Of a DNA stretch of 64,000 nt, positions 1-9,125 are shown in pieces. The first letter of the stretch is position 1. Each line of letters opens with the position of its first letter. This DNA comes from Convivina praedatoris. GTDB taxonomy: Bacteria; Bacillota; Bacilli; Lactobacillales; Lactobacillaceae. A model generated the notes under the pieces. That model had not been told where the DNA came from. It did no database searches and worked only from the letters and a program-made list of their open reading frames with translations. The translations under genes and the position numbers were made by a program. The stretch is taken from assembly GCF_933208505.1 (NCBI RefSeq), contig NZ_CAKOEU010000007.1; one strand, 5' to 3'.

Positions 1-1
1 A

Positions 2-124
2 GTTAGAACTTCTTACAGCATGACTTTCATTTGTATCGGCATCATTTCCATTTATGCAATAGTAGAAATTTTACATTTACAAAAAGATGTTGGTGCACAA
101 ACACTCAATCAATCAGAAACATGA
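2..124 (+). CDS. C-terminal end of a membrane protein (partial)
   Basis: An open frame enters from the left edge and stops at 122-124. The 40 visible residues contain one hydrophobic stretch (SMTFICIGIISIYAIVEIL) followed by a polar tail, as at the end of a multi-pass membrane protein. The pepO start follows after 21 bases. Too little is visible to name a family. That it is coding at all is inferred from the open frame and its position just before a well-spaced gene. Confidence 0.45.
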   Translation, partial: VRTSYSMTFICIGIISIYAIVEILHLQKDVGAQTLNQSET

Positions 125-145
125 TAAATCCTGGAGGTTTTCTCA

Positions 146-2032
146 ATGGTTAGATTACAAAACGATTTTTACGAAGCAATCAACGGTGATTGGATTGATC
201 AGGCCACCATTCCAGCCGATAAACCAGCTACCGGTGGTTTTTACGACTTGATTGAAGATATTGAACAGCTAGAGCGACAAGAACTAGCTGATTTTGAAAG
301 TGGGAAAAAGCCCATTCCCGCTACCTTAAAAAACTTTGTCGCCTTTCACAAATTAACCAGCAACTGGAATCAGCGCCAGCAGGGCATCCAACAGATTGTG
401 ACGCAATACTTGGCGCCTTTACAAGAGATTACCAATTGGTCAGCATGGCAAACAAATGCCGGTCAACTTATTAAAGACGCTTATACCACAGAACTAGCCT
501 TTGGGATTAGTCCTGATTCTAAAAATACGGCCATTAACGAACTATGGTTAACAGCACCCGACATTATCTTGCCTGATACAACTAGTTATGACGACCCTGA
601 AAGCAGTCAACAATTACTAGCCGTTTGGTCCAAAATGGTCAAGGAAATTTTAGTTAAAGTCGGTTTTGACCAAGCAACAGCTGATCAAATGGTCGATCAA
701 GCTTTGGCCTTTGACCATTTGATTGCCAATCGTAGTAGTAGCAACGAAGAAATGTCCGATTATTGGAAGAATTACCATCCAACCGACTTGGTTGATTTGC
801 AAAAACAGCTTCCTGAGTATGACTTATCCGCAACTTTAACCGAAATTTTGGATAGCTCCGTTGAGAAGGTCATTATTAGTGATGCTAAGTTTTGGGATAA
901 GGCAGCGGAAATTTATCAGGCCAAAAACTTCGAGGCCATCAAGGCTTGGACCATGATTCAAGCCGTCTTGGAAATTGCACCGTTCCTTAGTAACGATTTG
1001 CGCGTTCTAGCCGGTCAATATCAACGAACATTATCAGGAACTGCCGAAGCTAGCGAACCTCAAAAATCAGCCTTTCGCCAAGCTCACGCCTTTTTCGCTA
1101 GTGTGGTTGGCCTGTGGTACGGTGAAAACTTCTTTGGGCCTCAGGCTAAAGCTGACGTCACTAAAATGGTTAAAAGTATCATTAAGGTTTACGAACAACG
1201 TTTTGAACACAATGATTGGTTGACCCCAGCCACTTTAGAAAAAGCCAAGGTCAAGCTTAATGCCTTGACCATCAAAGTTGGTTATCCAGACTTTATTCCC
1301 GACTATTTGGTCAATCGGACGGTGGATCCGGAACAATCGTTGGTGGATAACATTATTCGCTTCAGTAAGGAAGCCGTTACTTACCATTTGAGCAAATGGC
1401 ATCAAAAACCTAATGCCGAGGTTTGGGGAATGTCAGCTGACACCGTTAATGCTTATTATTCACCGGACTTCAACCAGATTGTCTTCCCAGCGGCGATTTT
1501 GCAGGCACCATTCTACCAGTTAAATCAAAGTGCTTCGGCTAATTTCGGTGGTATTGGAACCGTGATTGCCCACGAAATTACGCACGCTTTTGATACCAAC
1601 GGGGCTCGTTTTGATGAGCACGGTAATTTGCATGAATGGTGGCAACCAAGCGACTTTAAAAACTTTGAAGCCCGTACCAAGTTAATCGAAGAACAATTCG
1701 ACGGTTTGGAAAGTGCTGGGGCAGAGATCAACGGTCACCTGACGGTATCGGAAAACGTCGCTGACTTGGGTGGTATTTCGGCCGCCCTCACAGCTGCCCA
1801 GGCTGATCCAGAATTTAATGTGCACGACTTTTTTGAAAATCAGGCTCAGATTTGGCGTCAAAAGGCAAGCGATGACTACTTGAAATTACTAGCCAGTATT
1901 GATGTCCATGCGCCTGCAAAATTACGAGTTAACGTACCAGTTACTAACTTTGATCTCTTCTTTGACACTTATCAGGTCCAAAAAAGGGACGGCATGTGGC
2001 GTGAGCCGGCCGATCGAGTACAAATCTGGTAA
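146..2032 (+). CDS. pepO: M13 family endopeptidase PepO
   Basis: Cytoplasmic zinc oligopeptidase that cleaves peptides internally, part of peptide use in lactic acid bacteria. The 628-residue length is typical of bacterial M13 enzymes. The zinc site HEITH is at residues 476-480 and the third ligand in ENVAD at 536-540; the substrate-binding NAYY motif is near 435. No signal peptide is seen. The ATG has an excellent ribosome binding site, GGAGGT, nine bases upstream. The gene ends with the conserved C-terminal Trp. It stands alone, followed by a tRNA pair on the same strand. Family assignment is secure; the substrate is inferred from the family. Confidence 0.95.
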   Translation: MVRLQNDFYEAINGDWIDQATIPADKPATGGFYDLIEDIEQLERQELADFESGKKPIPATLKNFVAFHKLTSNWNQRQQGIQQIVTQYLAPLQEITNWSAWQTNAGQLIKDAYTTELAFGISPDSKNTAINELWLTAPDIILPDTTSYDDPESSQQLLAVWSKMVKEILVKVGFDQATADQMVDQALAFDHLIANRSSSNEEMSDYWKNYHPTDLVDLQKQLPEYDLSATLTEILDSSVEKVIISDAKFWDKAAEIYQAKNFEAIKAWTMIQAVLEIAPFLSNDLRVLAGQYQRTLSGTAEASEPQKSAFRQAHAFFASVVGLWYGENFFGPQAKADVTKMVKSIIKVYEQRFEHNDWLTPATLEKAKVKLNALTIKVGYPDFIPDYLVNRTVDPEQSLVDNIIRFSKEAVTYHLSKWHQKPNAEVWGMSADTVNAYYSPDFNQIVFPAAILQAPFYQLNQSASANFGGIGTVIAHEITHAFDTNGARFDEHGNLHEWWQPSDFKNFEARTKLIEEQFDGLESAGAEINGHLTVSENVADLGGISAALTAAQADPEFNVHDFFENQAQIWRQKASDDYLKLLASIDVHAPAKLRVNVPVTNFDLFFDTYQVQKRDGMWREPADRVQIW

Positions 2033-2089
2033 TTTTCGTTAAATATTTGTCGGTTTTAATCTTAATTTAAATAAATACGAGATAAACCC

Positions 2090-2121
2090 TTGTCAAGCAA
2101 CCAAAAGATTGTTATTATAAT
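2090..2121 (+). promoter_or_regulatory. Promoter of the tRNA-Tyr/tRNA-Gln pair
   Basis: TTGTCA at 2090-2095 is followed after 17 bases by TATTAT (2113-2118), overlapping a TATAAT at 2116-2121. The tRNA-Tyr begins about 20 bases later, which suits a stable-RNA promoter. Confidence 0.6.
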
Positions 2122-2139
2122 ATAGTTGTTTGAGACAAC

Positions 2140-2222
2140 GGGAGTGTAGCGAAGTCTGGCTAAACGCGACGGACTGTAACTCCGTTCCTTCGGGTTCGTA
2201 GGTTCGAATCCTACCGCTCCCA
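2140..2222 (+). tRNA. tRNA-Tyr (GTA)
   Basis: Type II tRNA of 83 nt with a long variable arm. Acceptor arm GGGAGTG pairs with CGCTCCC with one G-U pair. The anticodon loop CTGTAAC gives anticodon GTA, and the T-arm loop TTCGAAT is canonical. CCA is not encoded. A tRNA-Gln follows 38 bases downstream, probably in the same transcript. Confidence 0.95.
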
Positions 2223-2260
2223 TACCGTATCATAGCTAACGGTTATAAATAAATAGCTAT

Positions 2261-2332
2261 TGCCCCTTGGCCAAGTGGTAAGGCAGAGGTTTTTGGTACC
2301 TCCATGCGCTGGTTCGATCCCAGCAGGGGCAA
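2261..2332 (+). tRNA. tRNA-Gln (TTG)
   Basis: 72 nt cloverleaf. Acceptor TGCCCCT pairs with AGGGGCA; anticodon stem GAGGT/ACCTC holds loop TTTTGGT with anticodon TTG; the T-loop TTCGATC is canonical. CCA is not encoded. It is followed directly by a terminator. Confidence 0.95.
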
Positions 2333-2340
2333 TTAGATTA

Positions 2341-2366
2341 AACAGTCAGAGATGGCTGTTTTTTTG
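2341..2366 (+). terminator. Terminator of the tRNA pair
   Basis: Stem AACAGTC/GGCTGTT (one G-U pair) followed by seven T residues. Confidence 0.75.
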
Positions 2367-2380
2367 ATTACCATATTACT

Positions 2381-2418
2381 AAAAAGACCTTGGCGGTTTC
2401 TTCCGTCAAGGCCTTTTT
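2381..2418 (-). terminator. Terminator of the HdeD-like gene
   Basis: Long hairpin AAGACCTTGGCGG/CCGTCAAGGCCTT with one mismatch, flanked by A and T runs so it can act in both directions. It lies just after the leftward gene that ends at 2425. Confidence 0.8.
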
Positions 2419-2424
2419 GCTGTC

Positions 2425-2949
2425 TTAGAAAGCATCCACAATGGCAGAAACACCAAAGAAGAATAAGTAAAAGACAACCATATAAACCAACACTGTTGCT
2501 GCCATAACTGGACTAAACAAGAGGATAATGCCTAATGCCAAGCTAATTGCCGCAATAATCATTGAGAAGGTACCCATGATAGCGCTGATATGCAAGCCAA
2601 TCCGGCTCATATACAATTGCGCAATTGAATCAACGATAAACCAAATGGCAAACAAAATTCCAATTGTACTAACGCCGACACCAACGTGAAAGATAAAGAT
2701 GAAACCAATTAACACATCTACTAATACTTTAAATAGCCAATAATTATTATTAACTAAACCATCTTTTTTAAATTGACGTGCTTGAATTGTTGTATGTACC
2801 GCACCAACCCAAGCCATAATCCCAAATAGAAAAGAAAATGAAACCAAAAAACTAATTGGATGATTAAAAATAGAAGTCGCCAAAATAATGAACAAAATGC
2901 CCATTAACATTTCCAACCAATTAATTTTATTCTTTGTATTATTACCCAT
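2425..2949 (-). CDS. HdeD/DUF308 family membrane protein
   Basis: A 174-residue protein of six predicted membrane helices, arranged as three repeated helix pairs, as in the HdeD (acid-resistance membrane protein) family. It is a clear paralogue of the gene at 43523-44038: both share KINW/HINWF near the start, the FIFHVGVGVSTIGFLFAIWFI-type block and the LFSPVMAATVLVYM block. I chose the ATG at 2949 because it is preceded by GGAAGGA at good spacing and matches the paralogue's start. A longer TTG-initiated frame reaches 3021 but adds 24 residues absent from the paralogue. Function in lactic acid bacteria is unknown; acid stress is an inference from the E. coli name-giver. Confidence 0.8.
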   Translation of the reverse strand: MGNNTKNKINWLEMLMGILFIILATSIFNHPISFLVSFSFLFGIMAWVGAVHTTIQARQFKKDGLVNNNYWLFKVLVDVLIGFIFIFHVGVGVSTIGILFAIWFIVDSIAQLYMSRIGLHISAIMGTFSMIIAAISLALGIILLFSPVMAATVLVYMVVFYLFFFGVSAIVDAF

Positions 2950-3206
2950 ATTACTGTTCCTTCCCACATGTATAAACTGTCCAATGAAGTAAATTATAAT
3001 ATTTTCTCTTTGAACATTCAAATAAACCCCCTATAAAACCTAGTTACAAAACACTTTAAAAACTACATGATTCTTTATGAAAGCACTTTCATGTTCCCAA
3101 CAAGGAATATCGTGGTATACTCAATTTGTGGTTATGTTCCTTTATGGGAATTATAATCTACATCTGCTTTTAGTGTTTGTCTGTGGATTGAAAGAGAGGA
3201 ATTGTT

Positions 3207-4383
3207 ATGGACACGTCAACTGAAAATTATAAGATGTACAAGGATGGTAAGCATTGGGTTTACTCCATGATGATTGCTGCTGCCTTTTTGGGTACGACAG
3301 CTGTTACCACTAGCACCACTGCCAACGCTGATGAAGCTACAGCAAGTCAAACTGCACCCGTTGCAGTGACTACGCCAGCTGCTGTTGCCTCAACTAAGAA
3401 CGTTGCTCAATCAACTACACCAACTAATTTGGCCGATTTGCAAAGGAAGGCTACTGATACTCAAAACGCAGCTAATACTGTTGACAGCGAAGCTTCAGCT
3501 GCTAACCAAAAGGAGGCTACTTCAGAAAAGGCTAAGGCTGCTGATACCAACACTGACAACACCAATGCTGCTAATGACGTAACCAAGGTCGAAGCTAGTG
3601 TTAAGCAAGCTAAGAATGACGTTGATAACACCAAGGATGCAGTAGACAAGGCTCAAGATAAGGTTAACGATGCCAAGGCAACTTTGGACAAGGATGAAGC
3701 TAGTCGTAACGAAGCTACTAAGGTTTTGGAACAAGCTCAAAAAGGTTTTGGATGCTGCTAAGGCTGCTGTTGATGCCGCTTCAAAGAAGGCATCAGATGC
3801 CAACAACACTAACAACGAAGCAGTCGCTAAGGAGCAAGAATTTGTTAAGCAAAACGAAGCCATCGTTAAGACTGCACAAGATAATCTTGCTCAAGCCCAA
3901 ACTGATGTAGGTACTGCTAAGACAACTCTTGACACTGATGAAGCTGCTCGTAACGCTGCTACTAATGACTTGGACGCTGCTTTCAATACTTTGAAGGACG
4001 CTCAAGCTGATAAGTTGAAGGCCGCTCAAGAAGCCAAGTATGCTAGTAAGGATGCCCTTGACAAGGCTGAAAAGGAACGCGCTGAAGCTACTAAGGCCTT
4101 GGATGCTGCCTTTGCCGCTTTGGATAAGGCTAACGCTGACAACAAGGCTGCCGATGAAGTTGCTACTAAGACTGCTGGTAATCTAACACCAGTTGTGGCA
4201 GTCGCACCAACTAACGTTACCCCAGCTAACAATGGTGGTAAGAGTACTCCTGCCAAGATGGCTAAGTCATCCGACTTGCCACAAACTGCTGAGCGTAGTG
4301 CCAACAAGCAAGGTTCAATTCTTGCTCTTGGTCTTGCTGCTCTTGGTTTGACTAGCGTACTATTTTACCGTCGTAAGCACTAA
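3207..4383 (+). pseudogene. Alanine-rich LPQTA wall-anchored surface protein, frameshifted
   Basis: The start encodes a KxYKxGKxW signal peptide (YKMYKDGKHW near residues 9-18, then a hydrophobic stretch ending ANA before DEA). A long Ala/Lys/Asp/Thr-rich region follows with heptad-like coiled-coil repeats, and the end carries a sorting signal (LPQTA, hydrophobic helix, RRKH). The reading frame breaks once, at the A5 run 3739-3743. Removing one A joins both halves into a continuous 391-residue protein. As written, translation stops at 3761 after 184 residues and the product would be secreted but not anchored. The start has AGAGAGGA upstream. A sequencing error, recent decay or slippage are all possible. 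The helical repeats suggest an adhesin or stalk, which is inference. Confidence 0.8.
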
Positions 4384-4395
4384 GATTTTTTGAAG

Positions 4396-4417
4396 AAATG
4401 CCTTCAGGCATTTTTTT
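4396..4417 (+). terminator. Terminator of the LPQTA surface protein gene
   Basis: AAATGCC/GGCATTT stem with TTCA loop, followed by seven T residues. Confidence 0.85.
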
Positions 4418-4500
4418 ATTTACACTGAGAAATTGAGAACAAGATTACATATAGTTATATAATTAGTTTAAAATTTCACCCTAGGATGTAGGTAAATATC

Positions 4501-4689
4501 ATGAAGAACATCAAGAATTCGCGCCATTTAATTATGCTAGCCCTAACTATTTTTATGCTCACTTATGTCATCCTAATTGTTTTAAATGATTTACATGTTA
4601 TCCTTTTACCACATTGGTTAAGTGATAATTTCCTTTTCGGATTGATTTTTTACACACTGGCTATATCTAGCTTAGATAAGAAAAGATAA
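4501..4689 (+). CDS. Small two-helix membrane protein
   Basis: A 62-residue protein with two hydrophobic segments (about residues 10-28 and 43-57) and basic ends (MKNIKNSRH, DKKR). I recognise no family. A weak GTAGGT motif lies upstream of the ATG and a strong terminator follows 17 bases after the stop, which supports a real single-gene unit. Confidence 0.5.
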   Translation: MKNIKNSRHLIMLALTIFMLTYVILIVLNDLHVILLPHWLSDNFLFGLIFYTLAISSLDKKR

Positions 4690-4705
4690 CAATGGATTGT
4701 ATTAG

Positions 4706-4735
4706 AAAAAACGTATGCTAAGGCATACGTTTTTT
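4706..4735 (+). terminator. Terminator after the small membrane protein
   Basis: Perfect stem ACGTATGC/GCATACGT flanked by A6 and T6, so it can act in both directions. Confidence 0.85.
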
Positions 4736-4818
4736 CTATTTATTTTCGATATTTTCCAATTTTTGTACCGTCACTGAAAGATGTTTTTTATCATGAAATG
4801 GCTTGGCTTCTTTTACAT

Positions 4819-5168
4819 CTACCTTATTTTACTTGTTAATAAACTATCTAGGGCTGATAAATCCCCCTTAACCAGGGTGTTGACCGTACTTTCTGGCACA
4901 ATTCGCGCGATTTTAACGTAATTATCTTTGTGATAAACCATGACATAAGGATTTTTGAGACCCTAATTGAAATCAATCGTCAGCGTTAACTTTGACCATT
5001 GACTCCCCATCTCATTGTCAGTAAACCAAACCATCCAATGGCCGTGTTTGGTATTATTGGGACTAATTACCTTTTCACTTGGCAACCTAGTGTAGGCCGT
5101 TGTATAGCTTAAAAACTGGTTAAACTCTGCTCAGTCTGTAATTGCTTGATATCTTCCTTAAAGTTCAT
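4819..5168 (-). pseudogene. Degraded gene of unknown function (frameshift plus in-frame stop)
   Basis: Read leftward from an ATG at 5168 (AAGGA site upstream), the frame gives MNFKEDIKQLQTEQ and then stops. Shifting frame once near 5120 restores a protein-like reading (EFNQFLSYTTAYTRLPSEKV ... GHWMVWFTDNEMGSQWSKLTL), which hits one in-frame TAG near 4963 and then continues (GLKNPYVMVYHKDNYVKIAR ...) to a stop at 4819. The restored protein would be about 115 residues, soluble and Trp/Tyr-rich. I do not recognise the family. Two independent lesions make a dead gene more likely than a sequencing error. Confidence 0.65.
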
Positions 5169-5307
5169 ATCGTTTTCCTTCACTAAAACCGGACTCATCT
5201 CCTAATGGTAGCAAGAAAAATTAACATTTTAAAAGCAAGTATTAATAGCAAAGGGAAGGGCTTTTTACAATGAAAAAGCCCCGACCACAGCCGGAACTTC
5301 CTAGAAA

Positions 5308-6003
5308 TCAAATAAAGTTTAACACGGTTGCCACCGTATTATTCAACATATGCAAAGCAATCGAGACTTCGATACGATCAGTTTTAACATAGGCGTAAGC
5401 AAAGGACATCCCCATCACCGCGTAGATGGCAAAGCTGATAACATTAGAACTTTGGTGCATGGCCGAAAAGACTAAACCGCTAATCACAATGGCATAGTTT
5501 GGATTCACATTCGGCAGCAGCCCTTTAATTAATAAACCACGAAACAATAATTCCTCACAGATTGGCGCAAAAATGATAACTGATATGACCATTAACACTA
5601 ACGAAGCTGAATTGCTGTCCATAATAGCTTGAATCGCTTGATCATTTTGGGTTTCAGTTTGGTGATAAAGCCACTGGTTAAGATATGATAAACCATGTTC
5701 CAATGCCATCGCCACCAGATAGCAGGTCACAATTAAGATATAATCATTTTTTGCTAAATTATGAAGGGGCTTTTTATATAATTTTTGATAATAGTAGTAA
5801 CCCAATAAAATAACAATGGTCCAAGCTGCAATATAGGCAATTCCCAACAAGATTGTTTGGACTAAATTAACCTTGAACTCACTGAGTATTCCCAAGGGAA
5901 TATCGGCAAACTCCATTGCTACTAGTAATAAAAATAAAATACCCGCTCGCCCTAGATAGGTTTTGAAGCCGATTTTAACGGCATCTGGTTTAAAAAAGTT
6001 CAT
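5308..6003 (-). CDS. CPBP family intramembrane metalloprotease
   Basis: A 231-residue protein with about six membrane helices and the CPBP (Abi, CAAX-like) motifs: EELLFRG near residue 150, FSAMH, and HMLNN close to the C-terminus. Such proteins are membrane-embedded peptidases, in lactic acid bacteria sometimes linked to bacteriocin immunity or surface-protein processing. It is a close paralogue of the gene at 19160-19858: both begin with a basic segment and share helix order. The ATG at 6003 has GGGGAG six bases upstream; an adjacent TTG is less likely. It is a single-gene unit with no bacteriocin gene visible nearby, so an immunity role is not supported here. Confidence 0.85.
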   Translation of the reverse strand: MNFFKPDAVKIGFKTYLGRAGILFLLLVAMEFADIPLGILSEFKVNLVQTILLGIAYIAAWTIVILLGYYYYQKLYKKPLHNLAKNDYILIVTCYLVAMALEHGLSYLNQWLYHQTETQNDQAIQAIMDSNSASLVLMVISVIIFAPICEELLFRGLLIKGLLPNVNPNYAIVISGLVFSAMHQSSNVISFAIYAVMGMSFAYAYVKTDRIEVSIALHMLNNTVATVLNFI

Positions 6004-6183
6004 CAATTACTCCCCATTTGTTTAACTATATACTTTATAAACATCATCTTATATACAGCGCCACAATAGCAAATGAATCACGGTAAATTTAATTATTTTT
6101 AAACTCTTAGCAGGCTTTGCCACCGGTTATTACGCCAATAATGGAGGGGATAAAAGGTAATATCAGTTGCACACCAAACTGAA

Positions 6184-6591
6184 TCAATCACTAGCTACAA
6201 TCTTCTTCAAAATCCGAATCAATTCTAGCTGATCGTGTTCATCTAAATGCTTCGTTAGAATGCCATCATAGGATTTAAATTTAGCCCGCATACTATGACA
6301 CAAATCTGCACCCTTCGATGTCAAATAAATCTCTTTGGCCCGGACATTGTCCTCCGGAACTTTGCGTTCAATTAACTCCTGCTTTTCTAAATTAACTAAA
6401 ATATTGGAAATTGTTGGATTTCGACGGTGCAAGAGTTTGGCCAAATCACTTTGAATAATACCCGGAGTTTGCTGCACAATCCGCAAAACATGACCCTGCT
6501 GAAGGGTGATTGGCATATCCTTGATAATCTGATGACGATGATAATGGCTAACTTGTAACATTAATTCTTGAATTTCTTGACTATGGGACAT
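6184..6591 (-). CDS. MarR family transcriptional regulator
   Basis: A 135-residue winged-helix regulator. The DNA-binding part (LTLQQGHVLRIVQQTPGIIQSDLAKLLHRRNPTISNILVNLEKQ, split here by description) shows helix-turn-helix and wing at about residues 27-95. The ATG has GAGGT upstream. It is transcribed away from the ABC exporter at 6718, and two copies of the same inverted repeat sit between the genes. It most likely represses itself and the exporter and is relieved by a toxic ligand, the usual MarR arrangement; the ligand is unknown. Confidence 0.9.
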   Translation of the reverse strand: MSHSQEIQELMLQVSHYHRHQIIKDMPITLQQGHVLRIVQQTPGIIQSDLAKLLHRRNPTISNILVNLEKQELIERKVPEDNVRAKEIYLTSKGADLCHSMRAKFKSYDGILTKHLDEHDQLELIRILKKIVASD

Positions 6592-6609
6592 ACTTACCTC
6601 GGAAATTAG

Positions 6610-6638
6610 TTGACAGTTAGGTGTCTAACTATTATACT
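6610..6638 (+). promoter_or_regulatory. Strong promoter of the ABC exporter
   Basis: Perfect -35 TTGACA (6610-6615), 17-base spacer, -10 TATACT (6633-6638). An operator-like inverted repeat fills the spacer, so bound repressor would block RNA polymerase. Confidence 0.8.
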
Positions 6639-6662
6639 CATTTTACGTTTAGATATCTAACT
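6615..6662. promoter_or_regulatory. Two MarR-type operators
   Basis: Two copies of one 16-base inverted repeat: AGTTAGGTGTCTAACT at 6615-6630 and GTTTAGATATCTAACT at 6647-6662, start-to-start 32 bases, about three helical turns. The first lies between -35 and -10 of the exporter promoter, the second just downstream of the expected transcription start. Binding by the adjacent MarR protein is inferred from position and symmetry. Confidence 0.75.
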
Positions 6663-6717
6663 ATTAGTAGCGTAACTATCTGTACTTTTATTTTACTATA
6701 ATTCGGGGTAAATTTTT

Positions 6718-8466
6718 ATGAATGCAGCAAAGTCTCCTAAAACAAGGGAAAAATTTAATTTCAATCGGTTTGTTAATCTAGTCCAACAAACTAAACCCAA
6801 ATACTGGCAATTATGGCTGGGATTGGCTCTAAGCTTGACAGCAACTGGGGCACAACTATTAGTGCCCAAAGCTGCCCAATCTATGGTCAATAACTTTTCC
6901 AAAGGGATTGATTCCGTCCTAGTTATCGGCCTAGTAGCTCTATTCTTAGCTAGTGCCTTAATTAGCGCTTTATCCGGTGTCCTACTGGGTTCCTTTGGTG
7001 AAAATGTGGTCGCCAATTTACGTAAGTTACTCTGGAATCGTATTTTACGCTTTCCAGTGAGCTACTTTGATGAGGTCAAAACCGGTATGATGACTTCTCG
7101 CCTAGTCAATGATTCCGATCAAATCAAAAACCTCTTGGCCGTATCTTTTCCTAGTTCGATTTCATCTATTTTCCAATTACTTGGTGCCTTAGTCATCATG
7201 CTTTTTATGGACTGGAAGATGACTATTGTGATGTTTATCGCCGTTCCAGTCGTTACCCTAGTGATGCGTCCCATCATGAGTCGAGCTCGCAAGGTTGGTC
7301 ATCAACGCCAAGATGAATTAGCAAATTTTTCAGGTAAGGCCGAAGAGACACTCAATGAAATTCGATTGGTCAAATCCTCGGATGCCGAAGATTATGAAAC
7401 CAAAAGTGGTAACAAAATGGTCGATAAACTCTACCAAATTGGCCTGAAAGAAGCCCTTTATGATTCCGTGGCCTTCCCCTTGATGCAAATGGTCATGATG
7501 GGATTGTTTGTTGGGGTACTTGCTTATAGTGCCCATCGAATTGCTGTTGGTACCATGACGGTTGGCACCATGTTTGCCTTTCTAATGTATCTGTTCCAAA
7601 TCATCGGCCCCCTAAATTCTTTGGCCCGTTTCTTAACGGACTTATCCAAGGCTAACGGCGCCACTGACCGCGTGCAAGATTTGATGGAAGAAAGGCAAGA
7701 AGATTTCATCACTGGTCATGCCCAAACCGTTGATGATCTGGCGCTTGAAATGGCGGACGTTAAGTCCTCTTACGGTTCCGATCAGTTGATTTTAAAGGGT
7801 ATTAACATGGTGGCTAAACCTAACACCACGGTCGCCTTTGTGGGTCCTTCTGGTAGTGGTAAATCAACAATTTTTAGTTTGATAGAGCGTTACTACCAAC
7901 CTAATTCTGGTTCAATTAAAATTGGTGACACCAATATTACCGATATTAATTTGGCCGATTGGCGCAAGCAAATCGGCTTTGTTTCACAAGATTCAGCCAT
8001 CATGGACGGAACCATTCGTCACAATCTAACCTATGGATTAGATGGTAACTTTTCCGACGAAGAACTTTGGCAAGTATTGCAATCGGCTTATGCCGATGGT
8101 TTTGTCCATGAAATGGCTAACGGTCTTGATACCCAAGTAGGTGAGCGGGGCGTTAAAGTATCTGGTGGCCAGCGACAGCGACTAGCAATTGCCCGGGCCT
8201 TTCTCCGCAATCCTAAAATTTTGATGCTGGATGAAGCCACTGCCAGCCTAGATTCTGAATCAGAAGCCATGGTGCAGAAGGCCTTGACGCAATTAATGAA
8301 GGGCCGAACAACCTTAATCATTGCCCATCGGCTCAGCACAATTGTGGATGCTGATGATATTTATTTTATCGACCATGGCACAGTTAGTGGCCACGGTTCC
8401 CACCAAGAACTACTCAATACCTTGCCACTGTACCAAGAATACGTGCAAATCCAATTTAAGCAATAA
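6718..8466 (+). CDS. ABC multidrug exporter half-transporter (permease-ATPase)
   Basis: A 582-residue fused exporter. Six membrane helices occupy about residues 30-310. The nucleotide-binding domain shows Walker A GPSGSGKST at 376-384, signature VSGGQRQR at 481-488, Walker B with D505/E506 and the H-loop at H537. It matches the LmrA/BmrA type of drug or lipid exporters that act as dimers; no second half-transporter is adjacent, so a homodimer is likely. The ATG has GGGGT upstream. Divergent from a MarR regulator with operators in its promoter, so it is probably induced by a toxic compound. Substrate is unknown. Confidence 0.9.
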   Translation: MNAAKSPKTREKFNFNRFVNLVQQTKPKYWQLWLGLALSLTATGAQLLVPKAAQSMVNNFSKGIDSVLVIGLVALFLASALISALSGVLLGSFGENVVANLRKLLWNRILRFPVSYFDEVKTGMMTSRLVNDSDQIKNLLAVSFPSSISSIFQLLGALVIMLFMDWKMTIVMFIAVPVVTLVMRPIMSRARKVGHQRQDELANFSGKAEETLNEIRLVKSSDAEDYETKSGNKMVDKLYQIGLKEALYDSVAFPLMQMVMMGLFVGVLAYSAHRIAVGTMTVGTMFAFLMYLFQIIGPLNSLARFLTDLSKANGATDRVQDLMEERQEDFITGHAQTVDDLALEMADVKSSYGSDQLILKGINMVAKPNTTVAFVGPSGSGKSTIFSLIERYYQPNSGSIKIGDTNITDINLADWRKQIGFVSQDSAIMDGTIRHNLTYGLDGNFSDEELWQVLQSAYADGFVHEMANGLDTQVGERGVKVSGGQRQRLAIARAFLRNPKILMLDEATASLDSESEAMVQKALTQLMKGRTTLIIAHRLSTIVDADDIYFIDHGTVSGHGSHQELLNTLPLYQEYVQIQFKQ

Positions 8467-8467
8467 A

Positions 8468-8505
8468 AAACAAGCTTTCCGGCGTGGTGGTCAGAAAGCT
8501 TGTTT
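8468..8505 (+). terminator. Terminator between the ABC exporter and the SpoIIM-like gene
   Basis: Perfect 12-base stem AAACAAGCTTTC/GAAAGCTTGTTT with a 14-base loop, between convergent genes. Confidence 0.75.
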
Positions 8506-8522
8506 ATATAAAAGAAACATCA

Positions 8523-9125
8523 TTATCCCAGTAGCGGTGTAATAAGAGCTTCAATCAAAGCAGCAATTAATAAAATTGGCACGGCATACAAAATATACGT
8601 TTTAAAGCTAGCAATAATCGTTTTTTTAATTGAAACATCTTTTTTACGACGATAAATTCGTCGGCAAATTACTCGATTAATTTTAGCTAAAGCGATACAG
8701 ACAATTCCTAATCCAATCGTTTCTAAAATGCCATGGGGTAGGGTTAATACCATTACTTGTAAAAAGCTCACTTTGGGGAGCACTAGCAGAAGATAATACA
8801 CAAAACCGATAGAAGCTGCCGTAGCGCCAAAATTCAAAAAATATAGATAAGGAATTGGTATTAAGGCCAAAATAAAGGCAATCAATGATACCCGAAAAGC
8901 ATTGTTGAAAAATAGGGCAATGAAGGTATTCATCCCATTTTTAGTATGGGGCATTTGTTTTCCCAATTCATGTAAAACATTTTCAAAATCAGGCTTGATG
9001 AAAATCATACTGATAAAAGTAATTAGAATAATCCCAACAAATACCACTAAAAACTTCACTAAGGCCTTCCAATCCAAAGGGTTGTTTCGATACGTCGTCG
9101 TAATTACGTTTCGGCGCAGATCCAT
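8523..9125 (-). CDS. Stage II sporulation protein M (SpoIIM/DUF95) family membrane protein
   Basis: A 200-residue protein with about five membrane helices and the family block LPHGILETIGLGI near residue 135. The family is widespread in non-sporulating bacteria, where its role is unknown. The ATG at 9125 has AAAGAGAG upstream; the frame also extends to a TTG at 9143, which would place that site inside the gene. It converges with the ABC exporter and shares its terminator. Confidence 0.8.
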   Translation of the reverse strand: MDLRRNVITTTYRNNPLDWKALVKFLVVFVGIILITFISMIFIKPDFENVLHELGKQMPHTKNGMNTFIALFFNNAFRVSLIAFILALIPIPYLYFLNFGATAASIGFVYYLLLVLPKVSFLQVMVLTLPHGILETIGLGIVCIALAKINRVICRRIYRRKKDVSIKKTIIASFKTYILYAVPILLIAALIEALITPLLG

